Assembly (NCBI GenBank): GCA_023014365.1
Contig: JAEBUN010000035.1
Location: 371,595 to 435,594, forward strand
From: Lepiota brunneoincarnata
Lineage: Eukaryota; Basidiomycota; Agaricomycetes; Agaricales; Agaricaceae
DNA length: 64,000 nt
Direction of reading: 5' to 3'
Below, one piece after another: positions 41,529 to 52,763 of this stretch. A program made the position numbers and the translations under genes. Positions within the stretch are counted from its first letter, which is position 1. Every line of letters begins with the position of its first letter. The notes beneath the pieces are model-generated. The model was given only the letters and a program-made list of their open reading frames with translations, had not been told where the DNA came from and made no database searches.

Positions 41529-43549
41529 ATGGCCTCCGAAGAGGCAGCCCTCTTGCAGGATCCGCTACCCAGGAATAATCATGGATTGGTATACCAACGA
41601 TTCTCACCAACCTACAAAAAATTCATTGTAGCGGTCGTATCGTGGTGTGCTTTGATGCCCCGTAGGTCTGTCCCCATGACCTTCAGGTGACCTTAACCAA
41701 CGAACACCTCAGTGTTCATCTCCGGCACTTTCTATCCATCGATCCCCCAGATCGCGGAGGATTTGAACACTACGGGGAAAGTCGTCGGGTCAGCACGTTT
41801 ATGGAATGAACCGGAGCACTATACTGACACACCACACATAAAGCTTTGCAGTCAGTCTCTCGGTACTCGGAGCAGCTGCCGGGGCTTGGTGCGCTGCTGC
41901 TTACTCGACATTTTGTAAGAGGCCACATTCAAAAAATTGAGTCTGATGCGCTTACTTGACTCTAGATGGCCGCCGACCGATTTACCTCATCGCACTTCCA
42001 CTTTCCATTCTGGGTTCCGTAGGAGTGGCATCCGCTCAAAGTGTGCCTCGCCTTTTATTCTGGAGGTTCTTGCAGACGGCCGGTGCTTCACCTGGTCATG
42101 CTCTCGGTGCCGCAGTCATCGGAGATATTTACAAGTTGGAAGAGCGGGGCACTGCTATGGGTGTTTTCCTTGCTGTAAGTGTCACTGATATTCCTGCAAT
42201 CGAGGGTGCCTTTTAACTCCTCAACAAGGCATTTCTGCTCGGACCCGCCTTAGCTCCGCCGATTGGAGGTTTGTTCACCCAATATTCAATAATATGCATC
42301 AAATAACTTTGATGACAGGCCTTGTCGCTCAGTACGCTTCTTGGAGGATCATGCAACTTAGTCTTGGAGTTGTTGGGCTCGCCGCCTTCGTGATCATATA
42401 TTTGGCCCTCCCTGAGACAAGCCAACCTGGTGCACGGGGAATCGACAAACTGCGTCAATCCGGACAAGCTCCACCCCGCTGGTTCCCTGTGTTTATAAAT
42501 CCTCTTCGACCGCTCAACCTGGCCCGTAGCCCCAATTTACTCAGCGTGGTATGTTCAACCCTACAAACGCGGGAGCTGGAAACTTACTCAGTTGAGGGCA
42601 GGCAATTGCTGGGTTCTTCATTCTCCTTACTGACTTCGGTACATGCTGGAACCATTCTTCTGTCCTAGATACTAACGATTCCTTAGTACTTCTAACTCCA
42701 TTGGCATATACAATCGTAAGCTCTCGAACAACTCGATTAGCTCAACGCTCATAGATCTAGGGCAAACGTTATCATATCGACAATGTTGCACTGATAGGGG
42801 CCTGTTTCTTACCCTGTGGTGTCGGTAATATGGGTACGTTTTTCGATCCATCGTTGACCATCAACCCTCCCAACCATTAAGCTCTCCAGTTGGTTCCCTC
42901 ATTGCGGGACGCGTTTCTGATAGGATGGTCGTGCGTTGGAAGGAGAAAAGAGGTGGGGTCTGGTATCCCGAGGATCGTTTGAGGGGAACCCTATTAGGCG
43001 GGTTTCCATTCGTTCCTTTGTCTGTCCTCGGCTGTGGCTTGATAACCCACTATGTCGGAGGGCGCGTTGGCCTTATACTCAACTTGGCTTCGCTCTTCAT
43101 GAATGGGTTTGGTGTACGTCCAACTTGTCTCAAACACTTAGCAAGCTTGATGACCCTTGCGACTAGCTCACTCTCGTCTTGACACCAGCTAGCGCTTATG
43201 GTATTGATGTCATGCACTCGCGCAGTGCAGAAGCTACGGCATTTATCAAGTCGGTGATGTTTCGATATCAAAAGGACAGTTTCTGACCAATTCGGCAGTG
43301 GCTTCCGGAATTTCTTGTTATCATTCGCAACTGCAGCCATTCTTCCTATGATAAACTATTATGGGCTCGTAGCGACTAACACATTATCAGCAGTGCTGGC
43401 TTGGATAGGCGGCGTGTAAGTGATCGTGTGGGAAATTGGCTGATGCTGGGATGCTGATTTCCGGCAGCCTTCTTTTGCTTACAGTGCGCTACGGCGAGGA
43501 AATGCGGGCCTGGGTTGATGTAGGGTACTCCACTACCGCCAACAACTGA
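41529..43549 (+). CDS. Major facilitator superfamily transporter, copy 2 (467 aa, 13 exons)
   Basis: Exons 41529-41661, 41713-41788, 41844-41914, 41966-42174, 42229-42268, 42319-42548, 42602-42638, 42687-42715, 42761-42833, 42890-43113, 43167-43249, 43299-43415, 43468-43549. All introns are GT/AG, 45-56 nt, phase intact to TGA. The protein opens MASEEAALLQDPLPRNNHGL; the TM2-3 loop holds GRRPIYLIALPLSILG (motif A), a second such loop holds GRVSDRMVVRWKEKRGG, and DIYKLEERGTAMGVFLA is conserved across the array. Length and motifs fit a 12-TM DHA1-type drug:H+ antiporter at the plasma membrane. The substrate is unknown. Its neighbours are tandem paralogues and P450 relics, suggesting toxin or metabolite export. 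Confidence 0.85.
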
Positions 43550-44377
43550 AATGTGCTGTAGACGGTCTATTTAACACTGTTCGCGGCCGCTGCCGTTGCC
43601 AATACCCAAATCTCTATTTTGTCTCAGCACCAACAGGACCAGCATGGATACGAAGTTCGCATCCAAAAGCTCAGAGATCCACTGGCTGTCGCGAGTTAAT
43701 CCGTGCTTGACACTTCTTTCGATCCTTCGAAAACCTGTTGCATTTTTACCCTCAAGTCTCCTTCTATGGTCATGTTCCGAAGACCGCCGCGACAGGTGTT
43801 AGTTCGCGGGATCGGCGCCAACGTCCACAGGTATCTTCTGCTTCGGAGAATGTATTATGCAGTCCTTCGCTGGGTTTGCCAACGCTAAAGTAGTGGTTTT
43901 CGGTTGGGTATTGTTTTCAATATTCTATCTTCTGGTTTGTTTGGTGGAACGTCAGGCCCCAGGTCAACAGCGTTTGTGTTAGTCGTTCGAGTTTCGCGTT
44001 GTTCTTTGAAATATCCTGTTGTTCTCTTGAACAAATGCATCGTCCATCGAGTTTGGCAAATATCCTGGGCTAGTATTGGTATAAGTCCAATATTGAATAT
44101 TGGAGTTGCTAATCGTCCATTGGTACCATACATGAGTAACACTCTGGGAGTGAGGGCCACAAACACGCGTGGGCAAAGGGCGGGGTTCGGTACTCAACCA
44201 GTCCTTGTCAGCGCTTAGCTTCGCTTAGTCAAAGAATACTTTAGATCCTCAGTGATGCGCGGCCCTAGGGATCGCTAATAGTCGATTCGACCAGAACGTG
44301 ATATTCCTTGGGTGTCCCCGAGTACATGCTATAGTGCCCTCCCGTCTGCGGCAGCCTTCTTGCATCCCTTTCTCCCC
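43550..44377. other. Spacer between transporter copies 2 and 3
   Basis: No gene supported. 43700-43760 resembles 40950-41010 after copy 1 (CTTCTTT, CTGTTGC, CTCC blocks), so the duplicated unit included some 3' flank. Confidence 0.5.
44280..44300 (+). promoter_or_regulatory. Shared upstream motif, transporter copy 3
   Basis: AGTCGATTCGACCAGAACGTG form, 78 bp before the ATG; shares GTCGATT and GACCAGAA with copies 1 and 2. Confidence 0.5.
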
Positions 44378-46407
44378 ATGGCCTCCGAAGGGACGCCCCT
44401 CTTGTCTGATGTACTGCCCGACAACAAGCACGAATTGGTATATCAACGTTTCTCAACGACCTACAAGAAGTTCCTCGTAGCGATTGCGTCGTGGTGTGGT
44501 TTGATGCCCTGTATGACATGCCTGTATCCAAAGCACTTTAAGACTCAACGAACTTCTCAGTCTTTATCTCCGGCTCTTTCTATCCCTCAATCCCTCAAAT
44601 TGCAAAGGATTTAAACACTACTGGACAGACCATCAGGCAAGTGTTCTCACTGAACGAAATTAATACATATACCTATCCTACTGTATGAAGCTTCGCAGTT
44701 AGTCTCTCAGTACTCGCGGCCTCTATTGGGTCCTGGACTGCTGCTGCCTACTCGACGTTCTGTAGGAGCTTGTGATCAAACTAGGGAGTTCAATATGCTT
44801 ATTTTTTCCCCAGATGGCCGTCGACCGGTTTATCTTATTGCACTTCCACTTTCGATTATAGGTTCCGTCGGAGTTGCGTCCGCTCGCGATGTGCCTCAGT
44901 TAATGTTCTGGAGGTTCTGGCAGGCGGCAGGTGCCTCCCCTGGTATTTCTGTTGGTGCGGGAGTCATCGGGGACATATACAAACTAGAGGAGAGGGGAAC
45001 TGCCATGGGTTTTTTTCTCGCTGTAAGTCCCATGAATTTTCCTGAGGTGGAAGCCTGTTCACTTCTTCAAGGCACGGTTGCTCGGGCCCGCCTTGGCTCC
45101 ACCCGTTGGAGGTTCGGTTATCCCGTAGTCAATAATCCCCGTTCAATTAACTTGTGCTAACAGGCTTTGTCGCTCACTATGCCTCTTGGAGAATTATGCA
45201 AGTTTGTCTCGGGGCCTTTAGTCTCCTTGGTTTAGTGATTATGTTTTTGGCCTTCCCTGAGACAAGCCAGCCCGGGGCACGAGGAATCGACAAACTACGT
45301 CAATCCGGACAAGCTCCGCCCCGTTGGCTTCCTGTGTTCATAAATCCTCTTCAACCGCTCAACCTGATCCGCAGTCCCAACTTGTTGAGCGTGGTACGTC
45401 ACCCCCGCTGAGGCCAGAAGCAGCCACCTATTCAAATGAGCGCAGGCAGTCGCTGGTTTCTTCGCTCTCCTTACTAATTTTGGTACTTGCTCAAACGTTC
45501 TCTTTCGTGCAAGATATTGATAGTCTCTCAGTCCTCCTGGTCCCACTTGCGTACACCATCGTGCGATTCTTTGAGAACAGGAGATTGTCTCCCTGCTGAT
45601 CAATTCCTAGGGAAAACGTTACCACATCGACAATGCTGCCCTTGTTGGAGCCTGTTTCTTACCTGGTGGCCTAGGAAGCATGAGTAAGTCGTTTCACCTG
45701 AGTATCAGGGGCAATATTTTTGTTACTAGAAGTGTATAGTTGGTGCTCCAGTTGCAGGGCGCGTCTCAGACAGGATGGTGGTCCGCTGGAGGGAGGCAAG
45801 AGGAGGAGTCTGGTATCCTGAAGATCGTTTGAGAGCCACCCTGCTGGGGGGTTTTATATTCGTTCCCCTATCTGTCCTCGCTTGCGGCCTGATAATCCAT
45901 TACATCGAGGGGCCCATTGGTCTCGCACTCGGGTTGTTTTCGCTATTCATGAATGGGTTTGGTGTAAGTCTTCACGTCCTTATCGATAGTAGATTTTGTG
46001 ACCTTCGCGACCAGGTCACTCTTGTCTTGAGCCCATCTGGTGCATATGCTGTTGATATCATGCATTCGCGCAGTGCCGAAGCTATAGCCTTCAACAAGTG
46101 AGTGGTACTCTGATAGCTATCAGACGAATCATTTCTTACCTGTTGGGAAGTGGCTTCCGGGACCTCTTGCTGTCATTCGCGATTGCAGCCATTCTTCCTA
46201 TGATAAACAAATATGGGCTCATAGTGACTAATACTGTATCAGCGATGTTGGCCTGGATAGGAGCTATGTAAGTCCGCGCGCATTAATCGCCTAAAGTTGA
46301 AATACTGAAGTGTACAACGACGCAGGATGCTGTTATTTACAGTGCGCTACGGTGGACAAATGCGTGCTTGGCTTGATGTTGGATATACCACCTCGGATGG
46401 CAACTGA
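44378..46407 (+). CDS. Major facilitator superfamily transporter, copy 3 (467 aa, 13 exons)
   Basis: Exons 44378-44510, 44561-44636, 44691-44761, 44814-45022, 45072-45111, 45164-45393, 45446-45482, 45532-45560, 45611-45683, 45740-45963, 46015-46097, 46151-46267, 46326-46407. Intron 2 (44637-44690) uses a GC donor (AG/GCAAGT); the other introns are GT/AG. Starts MASEGTPLLSDVLPDNKHEL, has GRRPVYLIALPLSIIGSVGV, MFWRFWQAAGASPGISVGAG, DIYKLEERGTAMGFFLA and GRVSDRMVVRWREARGG. All exon lengths equal those of copy 2, which supports the model. Role as copy 2: proton-coupled efflux is inferred from family only. Confidence 0.88.
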
Positions 46408-46996
46408 AAATGTAATCTGTAGAAGCGTTTCTGTGAATATCATGGCCAGAATAGCTTGTTTTCTCGTCAACATCAGCCTCCTGGTCACTCAGCGACACCC
46501 GAAGCATTAAAGATCAACTGGTGGTCGACCTATCGATCATCGATCATCCTTAAGCTGTGATACGAGTTCTCTGCGCTCGTGTTCTCGTTGGCGTTCAGAA
46601 TATTACCATGTTACCTGGCCCTCCCCTATACTCATATAGAGCCATGGAAGGACCGCAAGCGCTATGGGCGTCAATTGCCTGATGTAAAGGCCGATTGAGG
46701 GTCATCAAGTCGCTGTGCCACTCTTGGCTTGTCTACCATTGAATGATTCCATACCGCCGACGTGAACGTAACTGCCGAGGCTACAATAAGCTCGCCCTTG
46801 CACATTTGTTCAGCAGCGCCTTCGAACACCATATGGAAAAAAAGAGGAGTTATTCCCACACGAAATGAAATGGTCAGCTGAATAACGAGTCAGGGGATTT
46901 GAACGGTCGATATAACTAGAACGTGACTGCTGCAGCCACGCTTTTGTCCTCTCACTCTCAGTGAGCTTCTCCATCTGCTTCCTTCCTTCCCCCTCA
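46408..46996. other. Spacer between transporter copies 3 and 4
   Basis: No gene supported. It carries the copy 4 upstream motif at 46905-46925. Confidence 0.55.
46905..46925 (+). promoter_or_regulatory. Shared upstream motif, transporter copy 4 (diverged)
   Basis: GGTCGATATAACTAGAACGTG, 72 bp before the ATG. Keeps GTCGAT, CTAGAACGTG against CCAGAACGTG of copy 3. Confidence 0.45.
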
Positions 46997-49043
46997 ATGG
47001 CCTCTGATGCGACCCCCCTCTTGGTCAATTCGTTGCTCAGCAATAAACATGAATTGGTGTATCAACGTTTCTCACCAACCTACAAGAAATTCATCCTGGC
47101 AATGGCGTCGTGGTGCGGTCTGATGCACTGCATGTCATTCTCGCACTCAAAACCCTCTTCAATTAACGATCTCCTCAGTTTTTATCACTGGCTCTTTCTA
47201 CCCCACAATCCCCCAGATCGCAAGGGATCTCAACACTACAGGACTGATCATCAGGCAAGCGCCCCTGTAGAGTGAGATTGAGATGCACTCACCTACGGCG
47301 ATGCATAAAGCTTCGCAGTCAGTCTCTCGGTGCTTGCAACGGCTATCGGGTCTTGGTGTGCTGCCCCCTATTCAACTTTCTGTAGGAGGCTATGGTCATC
47401 AAGGAGCTAAATATTCTTATTCCATTCTAGATGGCCGCCGGTCAATCTATCTCTGTACACTACCGCTATCCATCATGGGTTCTTTCGGAGTTGCCTTTGC
47501 AAAGAACGTACCTCAGCTTATGTTCTGGCGGTTCTGGCAGATAGTTGGTATTTCACCTAGTATTTCTGTTGGTGGAGGAGTCGTCGGAGACATATACAAG
47601 CTGGAAGAGAGGGGGACGGCTATGGGTGTTTATCTTGCTGTAAGTCACGTAGCCGTTCCTGAGACAGAGAAGCTTTGACCTCCTTGTCAAGGGACGTTTA
47701 CTGGGACCTACTTTGGCCCCGCTCTTTGGAGGTTTGGTCATCCCATAGCAAATAATCTTCGTTCAAGTAACGAGTCGATGATAGGTTTCGTTGCTCACCA
47801 TGCCTCTTGGAGGATCATGCAACTTGGCCTCGGAGTGTTTAGTTTCTTGGCTTGTGTGGTCATATATCTAGCCTTTCCCGAGACAAGCCACCCCGGATCG
47901 CGGGGAATAGACAAGCTATGTCAATCCGGACAAATTCCATCCCGTTGGCTCCCTGTGTTCATCAACCCCCTTCAACCACTCAACCTGATCCGTAGTCCCA
48001 ATTTATTGGCAACGGTATGTGATCCATTTCCGCCGGATGATTAACGAGCTACTCACTGAGACGGCAGTCGGTTGCTGGGTTCTCCATTCTCCTCACTGAC
48101 TTGGGTATTTACTAGAACCCTCCAATTCAGTTCTGTGCTAGATACTAACAATCCCCTAGTGATCCTGGTTCCTTTGGCATACACAATCGTAAGCTGGAAT
48201 GTTAAGCCAAGTCAACTGGTCACCACTGACGATTCCTTAGGGCAAACGTTACGGCATTGATCATAATGCTGCCCTGGTCGGAGCCTGTTACTTACCTAGT
48301 GGTCTAGGTAACATGAGTGCGCCTTCTGATCTTGTCTGCGTCGGTTTTCCCAGCCAACCGAAATTGATAGCTGGTGCCCTTGTTTCGGGGCGCATGTCGG
48401 ATAGGATCGTGGTGCGCTGGAGGGAGAAAAGAGGTGGAGTTTGGTATCCCGAGGATCGTTTGAGGGCAACCCTGTTGGGCGCCTTTATACTTGCCCCCTT
48501 ATCTGTCCTCGCTTGTGGTTTGATAACTTATTACGTTGAGGGACGCATTGGCCTTATTCTCAACCTGATTTTCATATTCATCAATGGATTCGGGGTATGT
48601 CCAGTGCCCTCACCGCGAGCGAGTTCATGATACTTTGCTATTACGATAGGTCACTCTTGTCATGAGTCCGTCCGCCTCCTATTCCGTCGACGTCATGCAC
48701 TCGCGGAGCGCAGAAGCTATAGCTTTTAACAAGTGAGTGACAATTTAGTATTGGATGAGCTGTTTCCGATATTTTAGCACAGTGGCTTCCGATCCTTCCT
48801 GTTGACATTCACCACTGCAGCCATCTTTCCGATGATCAGCAACTACGGGCTTGTGGCGACTAACCTATCGTCGGCGATGCTGGCTTGGGTGGGGGCTATG
48901 TATGTCTTTCTACCTGATATCATTTCAGGCGTGGATAACTAAAAATATTTGCAAAACGTAGGATGCTCATGACGACGGTGCGATACGGTGAAAAAATGCG
49001 GGCCTGGGTCGATGTTGGCTACTCCACCCCTAATGACAACTAA
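46997..49043 (+). CDS. Major facilitator superfamily transporter, copy 4 (468 aa, 13 exons)
   Basis: Exons 46997-47129, 47179-47254, 47311-47381, 47431-47639, 47692-47731, 47785-48014, 48068-48104, 48160-48188, 48241-48316, 48371-48594, 48650-48732, 48783-48899, 48962-49043. Introns 1 and 2 need GC donors (GCATGT, GCAAGC); the rest are GT/AG. Exon 9 is one codon longer than in copies 2 and 3. Starts MASDATPLLVNSLLSNKHEL; GRRSIYLCTLPLSIMG; DIYKLEERGTAMGVYLA; GRMSDRIVVRWREKRGG. Phase is kept to TAA. It is the most diverged intact copy; two of its introns depend on non-canonical donors, so it could be weakly spliced. Its 3' exons and flank were copied to 52.1 kb. Confidence 0.83.
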
Positions 49044-49330
49044 ATGTGATAATTGACTCGGGATAACTTGCGATATATCCGTGGTGAAATTTCGCCAACG
49101 TATCAATCACCATTGCTTAGCCTGTTTGTTATCAGCACCGATAATATTATGTTGGGCACTCGCAATCATCCCCAGTACCAACCTATACTGATTGAGAGAT
49201 CAGTTCTACGCGAAAGGCTTCGCGTATCTAAAGCCTAGAGTACTATTTGTTCAAGGGATACTCTGGCAGAGATATGTGGTTACTTGGGAAATCAGCAACC
49301 TCGCCCAGCCGAATAGCTGTTGAGAATGTA
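49044..49330 (+). repeat. Transporter 3' flank, source copy of a dispersed repeat
   Basis: GTGAAATTTCGCCAACGTATC, CACCATTGCTTAGC, CAATCATCCCCAGTA and GCCCAGCCGAATAGC recur in order at 52338-52600 and 56370-56850 (and in part near 60296), each time just before a P450 copy. Confidence 0.85.
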
Positions 49331-49476
49331 CTTGGAACACCCGATGTGCTTCGTACGTCCCACATTGGTTCTTTTTTTTGTTCGTCATCCCATGGATGGT
49401 GCTTAGGATACTGTTATCACGCACCTTGATAGTCCCCCCCCTACAAGTCGCTCTCACGCACCCATACATACATACG

Positions 49477-49973
49477 ATGGGCAACTGTCTCTCTGCCCAA
49501 GATACTGCCTCCCTTCGTGATCTCGTTGTCCGCCCTAATGCACCCTCCGAACGACCCATGTCGGCAGAACCATTCGGCAGGGTCCTGCCAGCGTCGCAGC
49601 AATCCTTAAGTCCAAGCGCCAAAATATTTCTATTGTTGCCATGGGTGGTGGAGTCAACACCCTTTTACTACATACACGGGAGTCTACTGGGGACGTGGAT
49701 TTCTTTTACCAGACAAAGACGAAGAACGAGGATATTACCAGGGTCATTGTTGCTGCGGATGCTGCAGCTACTAAATTGAAGCTTGGAGACCAGTGGTTGA
49801 ATAACTATACGGCTGTTTTCATTGAGGTGGGCTAGAAAGCCAAGCTCTAGCTTACTCCATATATAGGATCCTGTATGCCGTGCTTACGAATTCCCATGCA
49901 GGAAGGCAGTATCCAACGTCTCTACGACGGCGCTGTGGCCCAAAACGAATTGTTTTCAGGGAGCCAGGGTTGA
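49477..49973 (+). CDS. Nucleotidyltransferase-like small protein, 121 aa, 3 exons
   Basis: Exons 49477-49524, 49581-49826, 49902-49973; introns 56 and 75 nt. MGNCLSAQ is a plausible N-myristoylation plus palmitoylation signal, suggesting membrane attachment. The body ILKSKRQNISIVAMGGGVNT then RESTGDVDFFY has the glycine-rich turn and Asp-x-Asp spacing of nucleotidyltransferase-fold proteins; LYDGAVAQNE follows in exon 3. Family members I recall are longer, so this may be a truncated gene. Intron 1 (donor GTTGTC) is weak; a one-base indel is the alternative explanation of the frame change. Function unknown. Confidence 0.5.
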
Positions 49974-51133
49974 CTGAAGAGAGGCAGACTCTTCAGCACG
50001 TGAGAAGCGCTGAAACGAAACTGAAACGAAACCAAACACGAACGAAACACGATCGAAACAGCGCTAACACGACCAAACAAAGGGGCGAGTGTGGTTGGCG
50101 AAACAACCACTGGGCTTCGAAAACCAGGGAAGATGGATTATTTGAGAGAGAGAGAGAGATTTAGAGGATGAGAACGAGAGGGAATTTCTGGGTCCTATAT
50201 TGACTGCCCAGCTCAGTAGTGAGCTCGGAACTTTATATACAAGTAGAATATTGTACTAGCTATGTTTTCTGTACCGAAACGGACCGAAAAATTAAGAGAT
50301 AATTATACTAGGACAGATCTGGGGATAGCAAGGGTGAAACAGGGGAAAAGTAAGAAGTTTTTGTGGCCACGTGAACAGATATCAGGGAAGTTGAAAGGAG
50401 CCAGTGAACGGGGTGGTGTGCGAGGCTCAGACAAGTCTAAATACGGGAGAAAAACTTATGCTAAAGTTCAAGTTCAGGGGAAGAGAATAGAAATGTTCTG
50501 AAAATTTATTTATTAGGGAATGTAAGAGATTTCGAGCGAAATGGATATGTCGTGAAATGATAACGGCTCCATTTGGCTGGGCGCTCCGAGATTCTTGATC
50601 CGGGGTTCGATCCGGGTTTGGGTTTCGGGTTCCGAACACTACGAGGGGTGGCATGGGGCAGTCAGGCGTAGCCACATGCCCACCTCTACGTGACGGTGAC
50701 AGACGGTCTACGCAGCGCCATGGCGCTACGCGTTAGTTACAAAACTGGACCGTCTCTCAAAGCCAGGCGCTCGCTCTTATGATATGAGCGATGCCGTTGG
50801 CTACTTGGTGCGACTAACTTTAAAACGTGGCTCCGCCGTAAAAAAAAGTCAGAACTCAAGGCATGGGCTGCTGAGTTCAAGTTCACAGTGCCAACTGAAA
50901 ATTTGATGAATTCGTTGGTGGAAGGGTATCGAAAGAAAACGGGGAAGGATGGAATTATCAATGATGGATGATTTGTAGCTTTGTGTGTACTCTTTAGAAC
51001 TATGTACAGTGTATGGAAAGTGTATCCCCGACTTCTGCGAACTAAAGGGAGGGACTTGTCAGTGGCAAACCGAGCTATATGCACGTGACTGACCACGCCT
51101 GAGCTGTCCCCGAGTTGCACTTTCCCTTCACCA
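49974..51133. other. Intergenic region with repetitive sequence
   Basis: 49985-50070 is a loose array of GAAAC/CGAAAC words, 50143-50160 a GA run. 50570-50640 has GGGTTCGATCCGGG, a B-box-like sequence without a matching A box at proper distance. Nothing coding is supported; the minus-strand frame 50737-51198 overlaps the next gene's start and lacks motifs. Confidence 0.5.
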
Positions 51134-51751
51134 ATGACCACCCCCACAGAACCAGCCCCACACTCTGTTGCCGATCTCCTATCAGGCGCCTCCAACATCC
51201 GTGCCCAATATCTCAGCCAACTTGCTCATAAATGGCGACGTTCACACATCCAACCTCCCTTATTATACCGTCTTCTCCGAAGTTATAACCGTGACACACC
51301 GACAGCCTCGTTCTACCGCATCTACCAATTCTTTATACTTCACGATAATATCAACTTCCGAAACGAATTCGAATACTTTTGTTGCACGCACCCAGAGTGG
51401 TCTGTCGCTTCTCTACCCGAACCGGGCGCAAAGGACACGGACCCACTTCGCTACACTATCTTAGCAGTGCTCACCCAGTTGATATGTGATTCCTTCAACC
51501 GTCGTATTGGGTTGGGTTTACCTCGAGACGCACCTGCTATTATAGAAGATTTTGAAGAGCTCCAAGCGCGTCCCAAGGCTTATGAAGAACCTCCGAAGTG
51601 GGCCAAACGAGCCCTAGATAAGCCGCTTGTGGAAAAAGTGTTCATTCCGAATGGTGAGGGAAGAACCTTGGGTGAGGACGATGAAGCTGTTAGTAAGGAG
51701 TTCAAGGACGTGGGTGTGATCGTTGAGATGCCTCATGTTCATTTTGTGTAG
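51134..51751 (+). CDS. Uncharacterised protein, 205 aa, single exon
   Basis: Intact frame from ATG 51134 to TAG 51749-51751. I do not recognise the family. Predicted mostly helical: DLLSGASNIRAQYLSQLAHK, YRIYQFFILHDNINFRNEFE, LRYTILAVLTQLICDSFNRR, then a charged C-terminal part (IIEDFEELQARPKAYEEP) and a short end MPHVHFV. No signal peptide or TM segment. Codon choice is CpG-normal and amino-acid composition is protein-like, so I consider it real. It interrupts the transporter/P450 duplicated block. Confidence 0.65.
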   Translation: MTTPTEPAPHSVADLLSGASNIRAQYLSQLAHKWRRSHIQPPLLYRLLRSYNRDTPTASFYRIYQFFILHDNINFRNEFEYFCCTHPEWSVASLPEPGAKDTDPLRYTILAVLTQLICDSFNRRIGLGLPRDAPAIIEDFEELQARPKAYEEPPKWAKRALDKPLVEKVFIPNGEGRTLGEDDEAVSKEFKDVGVIVEMPHVHFV

Positions 51752-52113
51752 TCTTTGATTGCGTGGGTAAGTACTTAATAGTCCGTTCCTGCAGCGTTTT
51801 GTGCTTATAGTTGACTTAAATGCTTTAGTCTAGTTTGAAAGATGCATCAATCAAATCCTCCATATTTCGTGATAGATTATACAGTGGAGTGAGCGGCCCA
51901 GGGGGAAAGAGACATCACCATTAGGAAAAATGTAGGATATAGTTGGGCCACTTGGGCATCATATACGCTTCCTCGGGAAGATATGTAGAGCCGCTTCAGC
52001 AACCAAATCAGCAACGCAGACCAGACATATGCACAAGTCATGCGCGGTTTGGTTATTTGCTTCCGGTTGTGCTCTTCGGTGTTCTCCCGGTGGAGACTGG
52101 AATCCAATAATAT
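51752..52113. other. Intergenic region
   Basis: No gene seen before the transporter fragment. Confidence 0.6.
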
Positions 52114-52335
52114 GCAGCCATCCTTCTGATGATCAACAACTACAGGCTTGGGGTGACTAACTTATCATCGGCGATGCTGACTTGGGTGGGGGCTATGTAT
52201 GTCTCTACCTGATATCAGCTCAAGCGTGGATGACTAATTTGTATTTGCAATGTAGGGACGCTCATGGCGACGGTGTGGTGCAGTGAAAAAATGCGGGCCT
52301 GGGTTGATGTTGGCTACTCCACCCCAATATGGTGA
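52114..52335 (+). pseudogene. MFS transporter 3' fragment (end of exon 12 and exon 13)
   Basis: Begins inside exon 12 at GCAGCCATCCTTCTGATGAT, keeps the intron (GTATGTCTCT...TGTAG) and exon 13 (VDVGYSTPIW-like end, TGA at 52333-52335). Closest to copy 4 (same intron sequence and same 3' flank). Marks the left border of a duplication unit that includes the P450. Confidence 0.88.
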
Positions 52336-52337
52336 TT

Positions 52338-52620
52338 GGCTCGGGATAACTTCCGATATATCTCCTGTGAAATTTCGCCAATGTATCAGTCACCATTGCT
52401 TAGCATGTTTGTTGTCAACACCGATAATATCATAATGGGCACTCGTAATCATCCCCAGTATCAACGTATACTGATTAAGAGATGAGATCTTCGCGAAAAG
52501 CTTCGCCTATTCGTTCGAAGGGCACTCTAGCAGACATGTATGGTTGCTTGGGAAAAGCAGCGGCCTTGCCCAGCCGAATAGCAAGAAGGGTCTTAAAATG
52601 AACGAGCACCTAAATTATAT
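52338..52620 (+). repeat. Transporter 3' flank, copy 2
   Basis: Matches 49050-49330 in order and spacing; carries on into the 3' side of P450 copy 1. Confidence 0.85.
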
Positions 52621-52763
52621 GACGGTTAAACGTGTTTTGACCGGAGTCGCCGCCGTATTCACCAAATACATCGAAATTTCACTACGTCGATGCACAGAAG
52701 AACCAGAATCAAGAGTAAATAGACACACGATAGCTTTTCCAAAATTGATGCATGATACATCAA

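Noticed and set aside
50570..50640. tRNA gene suggested by GGGTTCGATCCGGG
   Set aside because: B-box-like, but no D arm or acceptor stem at proper distance.
50737..51198. 153-aa minus-strand ORF
   Set aside because: Covers the start of the more convincing plus-strand gene at 51134 and a repetitive upstream region; no motif.
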